A stretch of 64,000 nt of DNA from Lotus japonicus (Eukaryota; Streptophyta; Magnoliopsida; Fabales; Fabaceae), in NCBI RefSeq assembly GCF_012489685.1, contig NC_080044.1, positions 46,624,964 to 46,688,963 on the forward strand, in the 5' to 3' direction. Of this stretch, positions 43,709-55,652 are shown in pieces; within the stretch, counting starts at the first letter, position 1, and each line of letters starts with the position of its first letter. The position numbers and the translations under genes were made by a program. The notes beneath the pieces were generated by a model, which saw only the letters and a list, made by a program, of their open reading frames with translations, did not search any database and was not told the DNA's origin.

Positions 43709-46700
43709 ATGGCTGCACCGTTTTTCTCGACGCCTTTTCAGCCTTATGTTTATCAGGTACTTGCTGCAATTATTTTCCTTGAGGGTAACAAAAATGATTT
43801 TAAACTTTTATTGGCTTCAATCATTTGCTTTCTGTTAACCTAGATTCTGGAACTGCTTGGGTGAGTTTGAATACTAAATTTGGACGCATTGATGACTTAT
43901 CAGCTAGGAACTATTTTGTAAAATTGAAGTGTCCCAGAAGATTGACTTTGATGTTTAGTGTAGTCTTAAGCTATGTTTAAATTGATAAACGGGTGTGTTT
44001 TATTTTCATGCATACTTTTCTAAGGGAAAAAGCTGCCCTTCTTAGTGTGAGGAGGATAAGAAGGTAAGGAGAAGCTAACCTTTTAAATAACCAGCAAACT
44101 AGATGCATGACAATGGGTAATCCTGAGTAGTAATCGTAACACACAAATTTAAGAAAAAGGAGAGCTTTTCTTGTTACTTTTACTCATATTCATATATCGA
44201 TTGTGATACCCTAAATGTTATCGGTTTCTGAGCATTGTTTGTAAAGTGTGTCTTAGTGCCCCTCAACTATTTATGAGATCGCATTCATCATTGAAAGAGA
44301 AAAAGAACAAGAACAAAATACCTGATAATTATCTCAATATCCTTCATAATCTCATGATGATTTCTTTTTTCATGTAATGCTGTTTTAGAGCCCGCAAGAT
44401 GCAATCATAGCTTTTCAGATTTTAGGGGGCGAAGCTCAGGTCGTTCAGGTATATATGACCATCCTTAATTTAAACTGTTAACTTCATTTTTGCTTTTCAT
44501 TTTATATTATCCACAATTGTGTAACATCATACTTCATTTGGTTCTTGCAACACAGATTATGTTGAAGCCAGAAGAGAAAATCATCGCAAAGCCTGGTAAG
44601 TTGGTGGGCACTTTTATTCATGGGTCTTTGTAGTTTTCACTGACGATATTTCTAGTCAAACTTCATATGAAGTTTTGTGCTCTGTCCTTTTGAACTGTAA
44701 ATACAGAACATATGTTTGAATATGATGTTGATGTAAACATGTTTCATGATGTTTATGTTTATGTTTTCCATAGGTAATGATTAATTTGCAATGGAGGGCT
44801 TGGGTCAATTATGTTTCCTGATGTTTCTATTTAACATTGCCTATACTTGTGAATAGTTATGACACTTGAGCATCAACTGTTTGCTATACCTATGTTTAAT
44901 TGTCTTTTTTGATATAAATAAATTGTTCTAATTTGCTTAAAATCTTAAGTTTAAATGATTTCCTTGACGGACAATAATCACTAATAATTTATTCCCTTAT
45001 AAAAATACTAATAATCCTCTTGTTTTTAAATTCCTCTTGTGACTTTTTGGTTCACAAGCTTGCCAGTAAGCACGTTTGTGATTCTTTTATTTCCTCCCTC
45101 ATTCTTGAATGGGAAGTGTCATCAAGTATGAGATAATCAGAATCTGAAGTAACTTTTATGGCGTGTCGATATTTGCTGATAATTTCTTTTGGTGTTTTAA
45201 TAATTATAACCCTAATTTTGATGAATCATGAATGCACTATGTATCTATGCATGCATGCAGATACATCCACAAAATACACACATTTGTTTCTACATGCATA
45301 CATAACTCACAGTTTGAATTTGCGGATAACACCTATTAATATTTTAATTGAATATCTATGCTATTGCAACTGTAGGTTCAATGTGCTTTATGTCTGGATC
45401 CATTGAAATGGTAAATGCCTACCTTCCACAGAATGAAGTAGGCATTTGGCAGTGGTTATTTGGCAAATCTATAACTAGCATCCTTCTTCGCAATTCCGGA
45501 CCAAGTGATGGATTTGTTGGAATTGCTGCACCTTATTTTGCACGAATCCTCCCGGTTTGTACTTCTGTCCAAATCAGTTAAATGATGGGCTGTTACTTAT
45601 CATTTTTTTTTAAATCGAGAAATTCATCATCTTAATTCTAAAATGTATAGTTATATCTATCTGACTAAATTTCTTTTTATGTGACTGTGTTGATCAAATA
45701 CAGATTGATTTAGCAATGTTTAATGGAGAGATTTTGTGCCAGGTATAATTAATTTGTTTGTAGCTGTTGTTTGGTTTATTTTAGATACTAAAATTTGATT
45801 TTTGTGGGCTACTGTTTTCTTTTCTAATCTGAGAGCCAGAATACAAATATAACTTTGCTTTGAATTTTCTGTAGCCAGATGCATTTCTTTGCTCTGTCGG
45901 TGATGTGAATATCAGCAACACAGTTGATCAGAGGGGGCGGAATGTTGTTGTTGGTGCTGAGGTGAGATATTTTAGATACTTGGGATGTTTCCTTTTCTTT
46001 TGTCTTTGTTTCTAAGTATGTATCACGTGCATGGTAAGAAACCTTAAACTTTTTATAATATTCTTTTCTTTTGATAAATTTGATCAAATGGACAATGTAC
46101 TTACACTCCAAGATGTTGCAAACTGCATAAGCTGCACTGATTATATTGAATTGTTGCTTATACCAAAAGGCATTATGTTCCTACTTGTCCATGTTTTGGG
46201 GACTGATGCACAATTTCCTGTTCATATATCAAACAAATTTTTAACTTTTTGCATTAGTTATTGTGTGGTTTGACCATATAATGGACCACGATATACAGCA
46301 CATGATTTCTGTGTTTCTAATTTTTTTTATGAGTTTACTCAAAATCACTGTAAAATTTGTTATAACCACTTCCCTTTCAATATTGAGGTTTTCTATTGGT
46401 AAGTAAATGTGGGAATGAGTTGAAGTTTCTTTGTCATTTTCAATATTGAGGTTTTCTATTGGTAAGTAAATGTGGGAATGAGTTGAAGTTTCTTTGTCAT
46501 GCATATCTCCATATCATTTGTCTAAGACCATGTATATATTATTAGGGATTCTTGCGGCAGAAGCTAACTGGTCAAGGGCTTGCATTCATACTAGCTGGTG
46601 GATCTGGTATACTTTGTAATTGCTTTGTGTTTTTTTAGGCTTCCCATTTAACGCTTTTGTCCATCTCAATCATCTTCCTACTTTTAAATATTATTCTGAT

Positions 46701-48230
46701 TTAGGTCTATGTTTGGAGTATTTTTAGTTTTTCTTTATCATTATAGTCTTTATTATTTCTAATTGGAATGCTCTGTTGGATTCTGTTTGTTGTTAGTTGT
46801 ACAGAAAAATCTTGAGATTGGTGAAGTTCTAGCTGTTGATGTTTCTTGCATTGTTGCTGTTACGAGTACAGTCAATGTCCAAATAAAATATAATGGCCCT
46901 GCAAGAAGGACAATGTTTGGAGTAAGTAGCTTGCATATCTGAACTCCTGTTTAAGTTCCCTAGTAAACACTGTTATTATTAAGTACTCTTTTAATGTGGG
47001 CTCAAGAACGGTGCATGTTTAATGTAGTAGAAACTATGAATTGTTAGGTAAAAGATAGTAATTCATATTTTAAATTTTTGTTCTCATTGTGGCTTGTGAC
47101 CAATGGAGTTTGCACTTTATAAATTGAGTGGGTTACTCACAAGGGAAGTAATTCCTTAATGATAGGATTCGATTCCAAGTCTTTACGCTCATTGCTAAAG
47201 AATTTAAAAGCTGAACTTCTATAGTTACCTTGATTTTTTTAGCAGATATGTTGGTGGGAGTTTACATTACTTAGCGGATGTACTTAGTTTTAGTTTATGA
47301 ATTATGCTGATTTTGCTGGGGTTTCTCTGCCTTGTTAGTGCAGCTTGTTAGTTTTCTTTCCTTTTTGGATCTCAACCCTCTTGTCTACCATAAAATTGTG
47401 CAAGTGGTAGCCTTGATGAGAAAATAAAAAGTACAAAATTTGTTAAGGTCTTCACTTAGGTGATTCAGGCATGTTTGGTGAAGACTTGTAGAAGCTCCAA
47501 TGATGAGGGTAAACTAAGGAAAACTGTTAATCAAAAGAATAATTTAGATTTAAATAGTCTGACATTAAATGATTTGTGAACATTATGACACATCATTTAA
47601 ATAGTTTTCATGCCATATCTTTAACATGCGTCTTAATGTGGTGTATATGGTCGTGATCTTGAAATTGCAGGGTGACAATGTGGTGACCGCTCTTCTAACT
47701 GGACCAGGCATGGTGTTCATACAAAGCTTACCTTTTCAGCGACTCTCTCAGCGAATTGCTAGGTAACACTGTCTTAGACCATGAAAAAACATCAATTAGT
47801 TAGTTAGTTAGTTACTGTCTATAACTGTTAATTGGGTAGTTTTAGATTCAGTTATACTAGTTTGTGTGGAGTTTATTATTTAGTTAGTAGTTTTGTTATT
47901 ATGTATATAAATACGTACCTGATCAATGAAATAGCTAAGCTTTCAATTTATTTCACCAACACTGTGATCCAGTAACAAAGTGAAATTACATTATCAGTTG
48001 AATAAATGATACACTCTTCATGCTACATCTTCTGCTTGCATGTTCATTTTTCTGTTTCTCTCCCTATGGATTTTCAAGTGATTTTATAATATAATTATTT
48101 TTCCTGCTTTTTCAGGGCGGTGACATCTCCAAACATGAGGGAAAATCCCAAGTTTTTTATACAGATTGCTGTCTTCCTTTTTCTGGCGTATGTTGTCATT
48201 GTATCTTCATTACTATTGACAGATGTATGA
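43709..48230 (+). CDS. AIM24-family (TRAP-like fold) membrane-associated protein, 281 aa
   Basis: Ten coding exons: 43709-43756, 44389-44448, 44556-44595, 45376-45554, 45704-45742, 45875-45961, 46546-46606, 46797-46921, 47671-47762 and 48116-48230. All have GT-AG borders and consistent phases. A noncoding exon ends at 42572. The protein shows the AIM24 pattern: FQILGGEAQVVQIMLKPEEK, MSGSIEMVNAYLP, FVGIAAPYFARILPIDLAMF, GQGLAFILAGGS and GDNVVTALLTGPGMVFIQSLPF. It ends in a hydrophobic tail at about residues 254-278 (FFIQIAVFLFLAYVVIVSSLL) that may anchor it. Yeast Aim24 acts at the mitochondrial inner membrane, but no targeting peptide is evident here, so location and role in plants remain open. 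Confidence 0.9.
46375..46500. repeat. Exact 63-bp tandem duplication in AIM24 intron
   Basis: Two adjacent copies (46375-46437 and 46438-46500), starting TTTCAATATTGAGGTTTTCT, appear identical base for base. This points to a very recent duplication, or an assembly artefact, just before the exon at 46546. Confidence 0.9.
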
Positions 48231-49160
48231 ATATTCACTTTATCTTTTTTTTTGTACTTTTTACTTTTCTCCTGTTTTACCATTATAGAGGGGAGAGGTA
48301 GGGGAATTTTTTTTTAGTGTCTTGGATTCGTTGGCTAGTACAGATTTCTTTCGGCAGATTTTCTACCAATTAGAACAAAAATGCGGATTATATTATTGTC
48401 TAATATATCACCAAAATATAATATATCTGAACTCTACAACTACAAGTGTGCTCATTTATGTTTGCCAATAATATCCTTGTTTGACAACGTAGTAACTTCA
48501 TAAATTGTCTAGACCAATCTAATTTTTTCCTTGCAACTTATTGCAGTAATCCGATAATTGTGCATATTGCTTTATGCCCTCCATGATGTCCTTTGCAATT
48601 TGCCATGCTCTATATGCTTTAGGTTGAGTCACATCACTCAATAGTATTAGTGAAACCATTGCTTAGTTAAGAAAATGTTTTTACAAGTTAAGAAAATGTT
48701 AAGTGATGATGTAGATGACTCATACTATTACACCGTCAATGATAAATAGATAGAGACAAAAAAAAAATAGAAATTTTCTCTTTTAAGGTTTTAATTGATA
48801 AAACTTGTTTTCTAGGGACTAAATTGATAAAATGTATATTTTTAGATGACTAAAATAGGGCTTTATCAAATTTATAAGGATTTAATTGATAAAACTTGTT
48901 TTATAGGGGCTAAATTGATAAAATATATATTTTTAGATGACTTAAATAGAGTTTTATTAAAAAAAATTAAGGCTTAAAATTGACTTATTATCTATGAAAG
49001 GCTTTTTTAAGGCTTCACATGACATTTTTGAAGGTATGGACAAACTTGTGAAGATAAGAAAAAGGGGATAAAATGTTGAAGAGGAAGGAGGTGGAGAGGT
49101 AGGAATAATTAGGATTAAGATCGACTGAAAAAAGGTGAATTATATAGAGGTTTAACCTTA
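48231..49160. other. Downstream spacer of the AIM24-family gene
   Basis: AT-rich. A block with TTGATAAAACTTGTTTT and TATTTTTAGATGAC is present twice (about 48792-48870 and 48888-48960), an old tandem duplication. No gene is seen. Confidence 0.5.
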
Positions 49161-50196
49161 GGTAGTGTTTGGCCCAGCTTATTTCTAACTTATAAGTTAC
49201 TTTTAAGTAAAAGTTGGGCCAAACAGATTTTACAATAAGTTCTAAAAATTTAAGTAACTTATTTTTTTTACAAAGAAAATATTGAAAAGGAGCTTTTAAG
49301 TCAAAGAAAAAAAAGGGAGCTTTTTTGAAAAAGACGCAGCTTATTGTTCTCTCGTTCGACCCTATGCTGATATGATAGAAAACAGATTGACCTTATTCTT
49401 GCTTCTCCCAATTTTCTTTTTCTTTCTGTCTCCTCCTTCCTGCTTCCAAGATAGTTTACCCTCTTCTTCTCCTTCCTGCTTCTATGCCCCATGTTACTCC
49501 ATCTATATTTCTTTGTGACTTCAAGTTAGTTTTTTTGAGAACTATATGAGTTTCATCAAAACGTTGAAAGCAGAGACCAAATGAACTGAATCGATGACCA
49601 AAATTGTATAGAACGGATTCATAAAATCATTGCTTCATCGTTCACCATGGTCGTCTGTTATGTTTAAGGGGAAAAAAGGAAAATTTCACCTAAATTGAAA
49701 GGGTACCTGAGTTGAAATTTTCACCTAAAATTCCCTAATTTTATTTATTTATTCAAGCTTCCTTACTTTACTTGCGTGTCGGCACCTTCAGTCTTGATTT
49801 CTCCTATCTTGAATTTGGTCATAATCGTGCTCTAGGTTTCATACTTTCATAGTTTCATTCATTTCATAGCTTGTACAGGTTTTGACCTAAAAAAAACTCA
49901 TTGTACAGGTTGAAAGGTAAAAATAATTTTTGAAAAATTCAAATTTTTAATTTTTAATTTTTTTACAACCCTTAAGTCAATTAGATTATTTTCATATTAA
50001 TTTTCAATAACTACTTTTAAATAAAATCAATGCTTAAAATATCATTTACCAAACAACTTTTAACTTAAAAGTAACTTTCAAACTATAAAAAAATAAAAAC
50101 AGACAAACAACTTCTATCTTTTTTTAAAAACTCTTATTTTAAACTTTAACTTAAAAGTAACTTTTAAGCTCAAAAAAAGCTGGGTCAAACGCTACC
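49161..50196. mobile_element. PIF/Harbinger-like non-autonomous element, about 1.04 kb
   Basis: The left end is GGTAGTGTTTGGCCCAGCTT; the right end read backwards is GGTAGCGTTTGACCCAGCTT. TTA flanks both sides (49158-49160, 50197-50199). The subterminal TAAGTTACTTTTAAGT words recur in inverted form near 50150. No transposase is present; the short frame at 49301-49492 is not recognised. Confidence 0.7.
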
Positions 50197-50813
50197 TTAG
50201 TATGTCTATATAATCGTAAAAGACTATCTAATGAACCTTTTCAAATTTTATTTTAATAAGTAACTAGGAAGTTGCACGTGCAATGCACGGGTTTCTTGAA
50301 AAATATTTACAGTATGAAATTATTTCTTAACATTACATATATTAAAAATTATTTTGAAAACAATAGTAAAGAACTTAACAAATTGTGGATACATTATATA
50401 CAATATACTAATATTTAGGTATTTTAAAGTAAAAATATTGTTCTACTTGTAATTTCAGATCAACTTACTTATATTAAAAATTGCTATAAAAATATAAATA
50501 TCAGGTTGTTTTAATTTGAGAGATTTTCTTTAACATTTTTCTTTAAGGAATGAAAGAGATGCAGAAATATAAAATTGTAAAATTGAAATAATTAAAAAGT
50601 GGTGATGTGCCTGAATTTGAGACTGAGTTTTTAGCTATAATTCTTCTCTAATCAGAATGAGGTATATCTACTTTATTATATAACAGGTTAATTTCATATC
50701 AATTGACTAATATTCAAAATTGCTATAAAAATATAAATGAAAATTGAGTTTATGATGGAGAAAATAAAGGTAACTTGAATTTAAAAATATCAGGTTGTTT
50801 AAATTTGAGAGAT

Positions 50814-51729
50814 AAGAAATCTGGTCAAGAGAGGGGTGGTACTACATGATTGTTGTGTGCTTTGTGATACAAGTCCCTCTGAAACAATAGATCATGTTCT
50901 CCTACACTGTGAATGGACTCAAAGGTGTTGGTTTTCGTCGCATTTGAGTTTTAGATCAGCAGAGATACCAGACATACGGTGTTGGTTTGCAGATTTAATG
51001 TTGCAGCATGATGATGCCCTCGCTGCCTCGTTTGCCATGTTGCTTTGGGCTATATGGAAGCAACGTAACAAGGTAATGTTCAATAACGCAGAAGCTGACT
51101 TGTTTGGCACACATAGAATGGCAGTCGAGCTCTTGAGTGAGTGGCAACAAGCGGGACACAAAGGGTCAGAACAAAGGTATGCACAGGATGATAACTCAAC
51201 AGCTTCAATTGTGGGATGGAAAACGCCACCTGTTGGTGCTATGAAGATCAATATTGACGCTGGATGGACAGGAAACGACGGGTTGGGCATGGCAATGGTG
51301 ATACGGGATCATGAGGGAACTTGTATGTATGCTGAGACAGCCTTTCTTGAGAACCGATTAGAACCGACAATGGCGGAAGCAACAGCTCTTAGGTGGGCAC
51401 TTAATCGTGCTCAGGCTTTGGAGTTGGATAATATAATCTTTGAATCTGATGCTTTGACGGTGGTTAACAACTTTAATAGTGGCCGGGGAAGGGCAGAGCT
51501 GGAACCAATTCTACAAGACTGTCGGATGCTTGCAACACAGTTTTCTGTTTTTAGACTTCAACATGTTAAAAGGGATGCCAATAAAGTAGCTCATATCCTA
51601 GCTTCAATAGCGGCAGAGTATCCTAGCCATTGTTGGTGGGATAATTTCCCTTCTCAAATTCAAGCTGCGCTTTTAGCAGATGTATTTTCAGTTATCATTT
51701 AATGAAGTTACATTTCCCATCAAAAAAAA
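50814..51729 (+). mobile_element. 5'-truncated L1-type LINE (copy 3), 916 bp
   Basis: The copy starts inside the zf-RVT region of ORF2 and ends at an A run after ATTTCCCATC. It is flanked by a perfect 13-bp duplication, AAATTTGAGAGAT, at 50801-50813 and 51730-51742. Severe 5' truncation with a clean duplication is the normal result of target-primed reverse transcription. The perfect repeat and open frame show that it is young. Confidence 0.9.
50821..51702 (+). pseudogene. LINE copy 3 ORF2 remnant: zf-RVT end plus RNase H
   Basis: The frame opens at the 5' junction with LVKRGVVLHDCCVLCD, the cysteine part of zf-RVT (CVLC, then DHVLLHC). It runs through an RVT_3-type RNase H with INIDAGW, MAEATALRWAL and IIFESDALTVV, to KRDANKVAHILAS. 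It is open to the natural stop at 51700-51702. It has lost endonuclease and reverse transcriptase, so it is inert. Genome annotation often miscalls such pieces as RNase H-like genes. Confidence 0.9.
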
Positions 51730-51910
51730 AAATTTGAGAGATTTTCTTTAACATTTTTCTTTAAGGGATGAGAGAGAATGCGGAAATATATAATTGTAAA
51801 ATTGATATAATTAAAAAGTCATGACGTGACTGATTCTGAGAGTGAGTTTTTAGCTAGAATTCCTCTCTAATCAGAATGAGGTCTCTAATTTATTTATATA
51901 ACAGGGTTGA

Positions 51911-52928
51911 TTTTTAAAAAAGTTATTGTAAACCTTGAAAATTAATGAGTACCCCAACCACTATCAAGCACCACTCACTACTGCCACCACTACATGACAT
52001 CCTTCGTTGTCGCTTAACCCCTTCCACCATCATCATTGCCATCCTTCGTTGTAGCAGTGGTTTGGTTTCAGATGTCTACATCATTTGTGTAGTCGATCGA
52101 ATTTGACCACTAACGAGAAAAGTCTTTCACTTTCACATTTATGTTTGAAACATATTTGAACCCACACTTTTGGCTTTTACGTCGTGCTTTACCAATTCTT
52201 TTGATAACTAAGAGTGCTAATTTTTATTTGGAGAGACAAATCGCTATCATTCTTCTTTTTTCTTTATTATATGGTGTTACCTTTCTACTACTTTTAAAGA
52301 TGATGTTTTCTAGTTTCTACTACTTCTTAAGATGATGCTATTGCTTTTTCTAATTTATTATGACATTTTATTGTCATTCTAGTGGCGGTGAGGTATCATC
52401 ATATCATACACTTTATATTATTTCTGAAACCAAAAAGTGGCAACTCCGACAAGTGTCACCCCCTCACTTTATGCATTTTTTCATAAGTTTTCTCTCTCAT
52501 ACTATAATTAGTAGATAGATGATGTCATATTTATATTTTCTGATTTTTTAGAAAATTAAATAATAATTCCATATTTTCAAAAATAATCAATTTATTAATA
52601 TTTCATTTAATGGTTATTAATAACATTAGAATAATTAACAAAAGTCAATTGTGATTTTTTTAAAAATATATACTGTATTGATTTTTGTTGACATTTAATG
52701 ATTTTTAATGACATTAGAATAATTAATAAAAATCAATTGTGATTTTTCTACCATTAAGATATATATGCTGATAAAGTCTTTTTTAATGACATTTAATAGT
52801 TTTTAATGACATTAGAATAATTAATAAAAGTCAATGGTTATTGTATTTTATGTTTTTGTACATACATATGCAAGATTAAAATGATTTTTATATAATCATC
52901 ACCAATAATGCTTGCCCTTTTCTCTCCC
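51911..52928. other. AT-rich spacer with diverged short tandem repeat
   Basis: A block with TTAATGACATTAGAATAATT recurs about every 93 bases at 52615-52835, three copies. No gene is seen; the frame at 52141-52335 is not recognised. Confidence 0.5.
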
Positions 52929-54018
52929 TATAAAACCTAACACTTTACCTCCTTTCTTGTTTCACTTCTGACCTAGTTCTCTTGGGTGGTCGTCGCGCCG
53001 CCCCTGTGCGCGGTGGCAACCCCTTTACTCATTGCCTCGTCCTTTTTCTCTTCTTCTTCTCCACATGTCTGAGATCTCCAGTGACCATGTCCGTGGTGCT
53101 TGGCGTCTTGGGGTGGTTCTCTTGCTTTCAATACGGTGGCAGCGGTCGCCCTTGCTGCTCCCCTTCTCGCCACAGCGACAAAGCTCTAGATCGGCCGATA
53201 TGGGTTGTGCTTGGCTCATCTTTTTCTGTTTCTCCCTTGGGTTGCAGTGACAACGTCATTTTCTTGTGTTTGCACCCCTCCGATGCTCGCCGATCGTCCC
53301 TTCCACTCACCACTTCTTATTTGTCGTCGGTAGTGTTGGCTCTAGCTCGGATCTGACTCGTTTGAGTGCGATGATGTTTAGATGGAGGTTGGTGCATGCC
53401 ATGGGTTTTGGGTCCGGATCTGAACCAGAGTCTGTTGGCGGTGTTGGTGTTGATGGAGATCCGATATAGCGTGGTCGTTCTCTCCTTTCTCGCTTTGTTT
53501 TCCCCTTATGGTTTTGCCACCTCGTTGTTGGTGTCCTTGGAACCTAGTTTTGGCTACGTTTGGGTTTGCAAGCGTGTTTTTGATTAAGGAGTTTTCTTGC
53601 TAATGGATCTTTGGTGGCGAATCTGGAGCGGTGGTGTTGTGGTCGGCGATGTCGTTCTGGGTTGTCAGTTTTTCGAGGTTGTGACTTTGCTTTGTTTTCA
53701 TTGTCTGGTATGCTCGTCCGACCGAGTCAACAACGCGCCTGATCTCTTAGGTAGGTTTTTATGATTTCACTTTCTGGTCGGTATCTCGTCCTGATTTGAG
53801 TCCCCTCTAACGGTGAGAGGGCTTTGTTTATGTTGGGTTATAAGGCTTATCGCTGCTTCTCGGTACCCATCATTTGCCCTTTCTCGTTTTGTATGTTTAG
53901 TGCTTGATCCAAGGTTGAATCCTGGTTGATAATGTTGCTTGGGGTTTATCCTGCAATTTGTGCGCAAGTGTTTATTAGGTGTTGTTTTAAAAGTTTTTTT
54001 TTGAGTGTACCAAAAAAA
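52929..54018 (+). other. GC-rich transcribed-looking unit ending in poly(A), possible non-autonomous retroelement
   Basis: A TATAAAA at 52929-52935 precedes about 1.05 kb of GC-richer, CT-rich sequence on the plus strand. It ends GAGTGTACCAAAAAAAAA at about 54018, the ending style of the L1 copies here (ATCAAAA, AACCAAAA). Open frames on both strands are short and unrelated to known proteins. It may be a LINE 5' region, a non-autonomous LINE-dependent element, or a processed noncoding RNA. No target duplication was found. Confidence 0.35.
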
Positions 54019-54856
54019 AAGGTTTTTATTTGAGGGTGCACAAAAGCAATTTGGTTTTAGACTTTATTATGTATTTTTAGAGGGGAGTTTGCTCACGCAA
54101 GAGCACCTCACACATAACGAATAGCAAGTCGCAGTCCATAACTCAGTCCTTAAAAATTGCGTTGTTTTTTTTTTTTCGAAATCAAATTACGTTGTTTGTT
54201 TTTTTGACGTATTTTAGGATTTCGTTTTTGTTTTCAAATGTTTGTATTTTAGGAAAGTATTATTGTTCCATTTAAGGATATTTATTTATAGATTTAGATA
54301 TATTCATTGATATCTTGAGATTTACTTTTTGTTTACAAGGAAAATATTTATATCTTCAGATCTTCAGATACATACTAATTTATCTTCGGACAAATTTCTT
54401 AATTAATTAGTTTAAGGATTTTATCTTATTTTAATTATTTTTCCATATTTTAATATGATATTTGCTAGTGAATTTGTTTCAACTAAAATTAAATTTAGTT
54501 TAACATTTATGAAAGTGTGCTTAAAAAAAACATTTATGAAAGTGTTTTAACTTTTAACTCACATCACAATAATGGACTGATAGAATCATTTATAAAAAAT
54601 AAAGAAAAAAAGTTGTGAAAATTATAAAATTACTAAATCCGAAGGCAATCTTGTTAACGGTAAAAAAAAAAGTGAATTATTCAATTTAGAGGGAGACAGA
54701 AAAGAAAGGGCGGTAAAAACCCTTGAAAAATCCGAAACAAAAAAAATCCGCGCAAGTTTTTCACTGCAGAAAAGATATTTTCACGCGCAAAGAAAAGCGC
54801 GTAGATATCACGTCCATTCGTGTAAGCCAAGTAAGCCCATTAAGATTTTTTTCCGT
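54019..54856. other. AT-rich upstream region of the DWNN/RING gene
   Basis: Nothing is recognised until the TATA box at 54857. The stretch 54100-54200 contains T runs typical of decayed retroelement tails. Confidence 0.45.
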
Positions 54857-54864
54857 TATAAAAA
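54857..54864 (+). promoter_or_regulatory. TATA box of the DWNN/RING E3 ligase gene
   Basis: TATAAAAA lies just before a CT-rich start region (TTCTCTCATCTTCATC). This fits a transcript with a leader of about 750 bases, including a probable 5' UTR intron ending in TTTTTTCATAG at 55639. Confidence 0.55.
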
Positions 54865-55652
54865 TCCACGCGTTCTCTCATCTTCATCATTTGTTTCACA
54901 ATCCTCAAACCTAACCCTAATTTCCCTCTTTCTCAACGCGATTCCAATCGCTCTTACAATCTCTTCGATTATCAATCACCGATCTTCGATTATCAATTTT
55001 CACTGTTCTCCAATGCTCTGTTTCGTGAAAGAGGAAGAGATGTTCGCGATTCTCCGTTGAAGAAGAAGAAGATCCATCCTTCCATCGCCGCCGCCGCCGA
55101 TCAGAGAAATCGCTTCGGATCCGGATGCACAGTCACCTTCGGATCGGGTTTTATTGCTGAAGGAACAAAACCCCTTTGTTCCCCGTTCGATTTGCGTTTA
55201 CTGTTGCTGTTGCTGATTTCAGAGGGCTTTGCTTCGCTGGATTGGGATTCGTCTGATTTGAGGATCCACTCAATCTGATTTGTGATCTGTATTCTCTGGG
55301 TCCTGTGCATGTGCGTGCTGTGGTTTTGCTTCGAAGACGAAGATTCGGTTGAAGAAGGATTCGAGAAGTGATCTACTCATCGTTGCTGTGGTGGTGGTTC
55401 GATTTGTTTGATCTAAACCCTAGTAATCTGTCTGCAAGTGGAGGGAAAAAAAGAAGAAAAGAAAAAAGATTAGATCTTGGATTTGTTGTACTGTTTGATT
55501 TGTTTTTTGAGTTTTTCAATCAATATAGGGCCTTTTGATTGGTTCCTAGTTTTGAATTTCAAAGGCCCTTTTTGATTTTGATTATTATCATCTTGTTCTT
55601 GTGTTATACTACTGCTTTGGTGTTAATCTTTTTTCATAGAGAGAAATATACC

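Larger units (their letters stand above)
50264..51910 (-). mobile_element. Candidate small Helitron containing a LINE insertion
   Basis: On the minus strand the 3' end has the hairpin CCGTGCATTGCACG followed by TGCAACTTCCTAG and then host T. The 5' end candidate is TCAACCCTGTTATATAAATA, preceded by A. An internal block (about 50512-50690) repeats the 5' terminal 150 bases (51733-51905). Removing the LINE leaves about 0.7 kb. The end pairing is inferred by eye only. Confidence 0.45.

Noticed and set aside
47790..47960. Short LTR-like stretch in the last AIM24 intron (TATATAAATACG, AATGAAATAGC)
   Set aside because: A TATA-like motif and familiar texture only; no TG...CA ends or target duplication found.
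52973..53356. Protein-coding gene in the GC-rich unit
   Set aside because: Many overlapping frames on both strands at similar length, none with a recognisable motif, as expected from GC-rich noncoding DNA.
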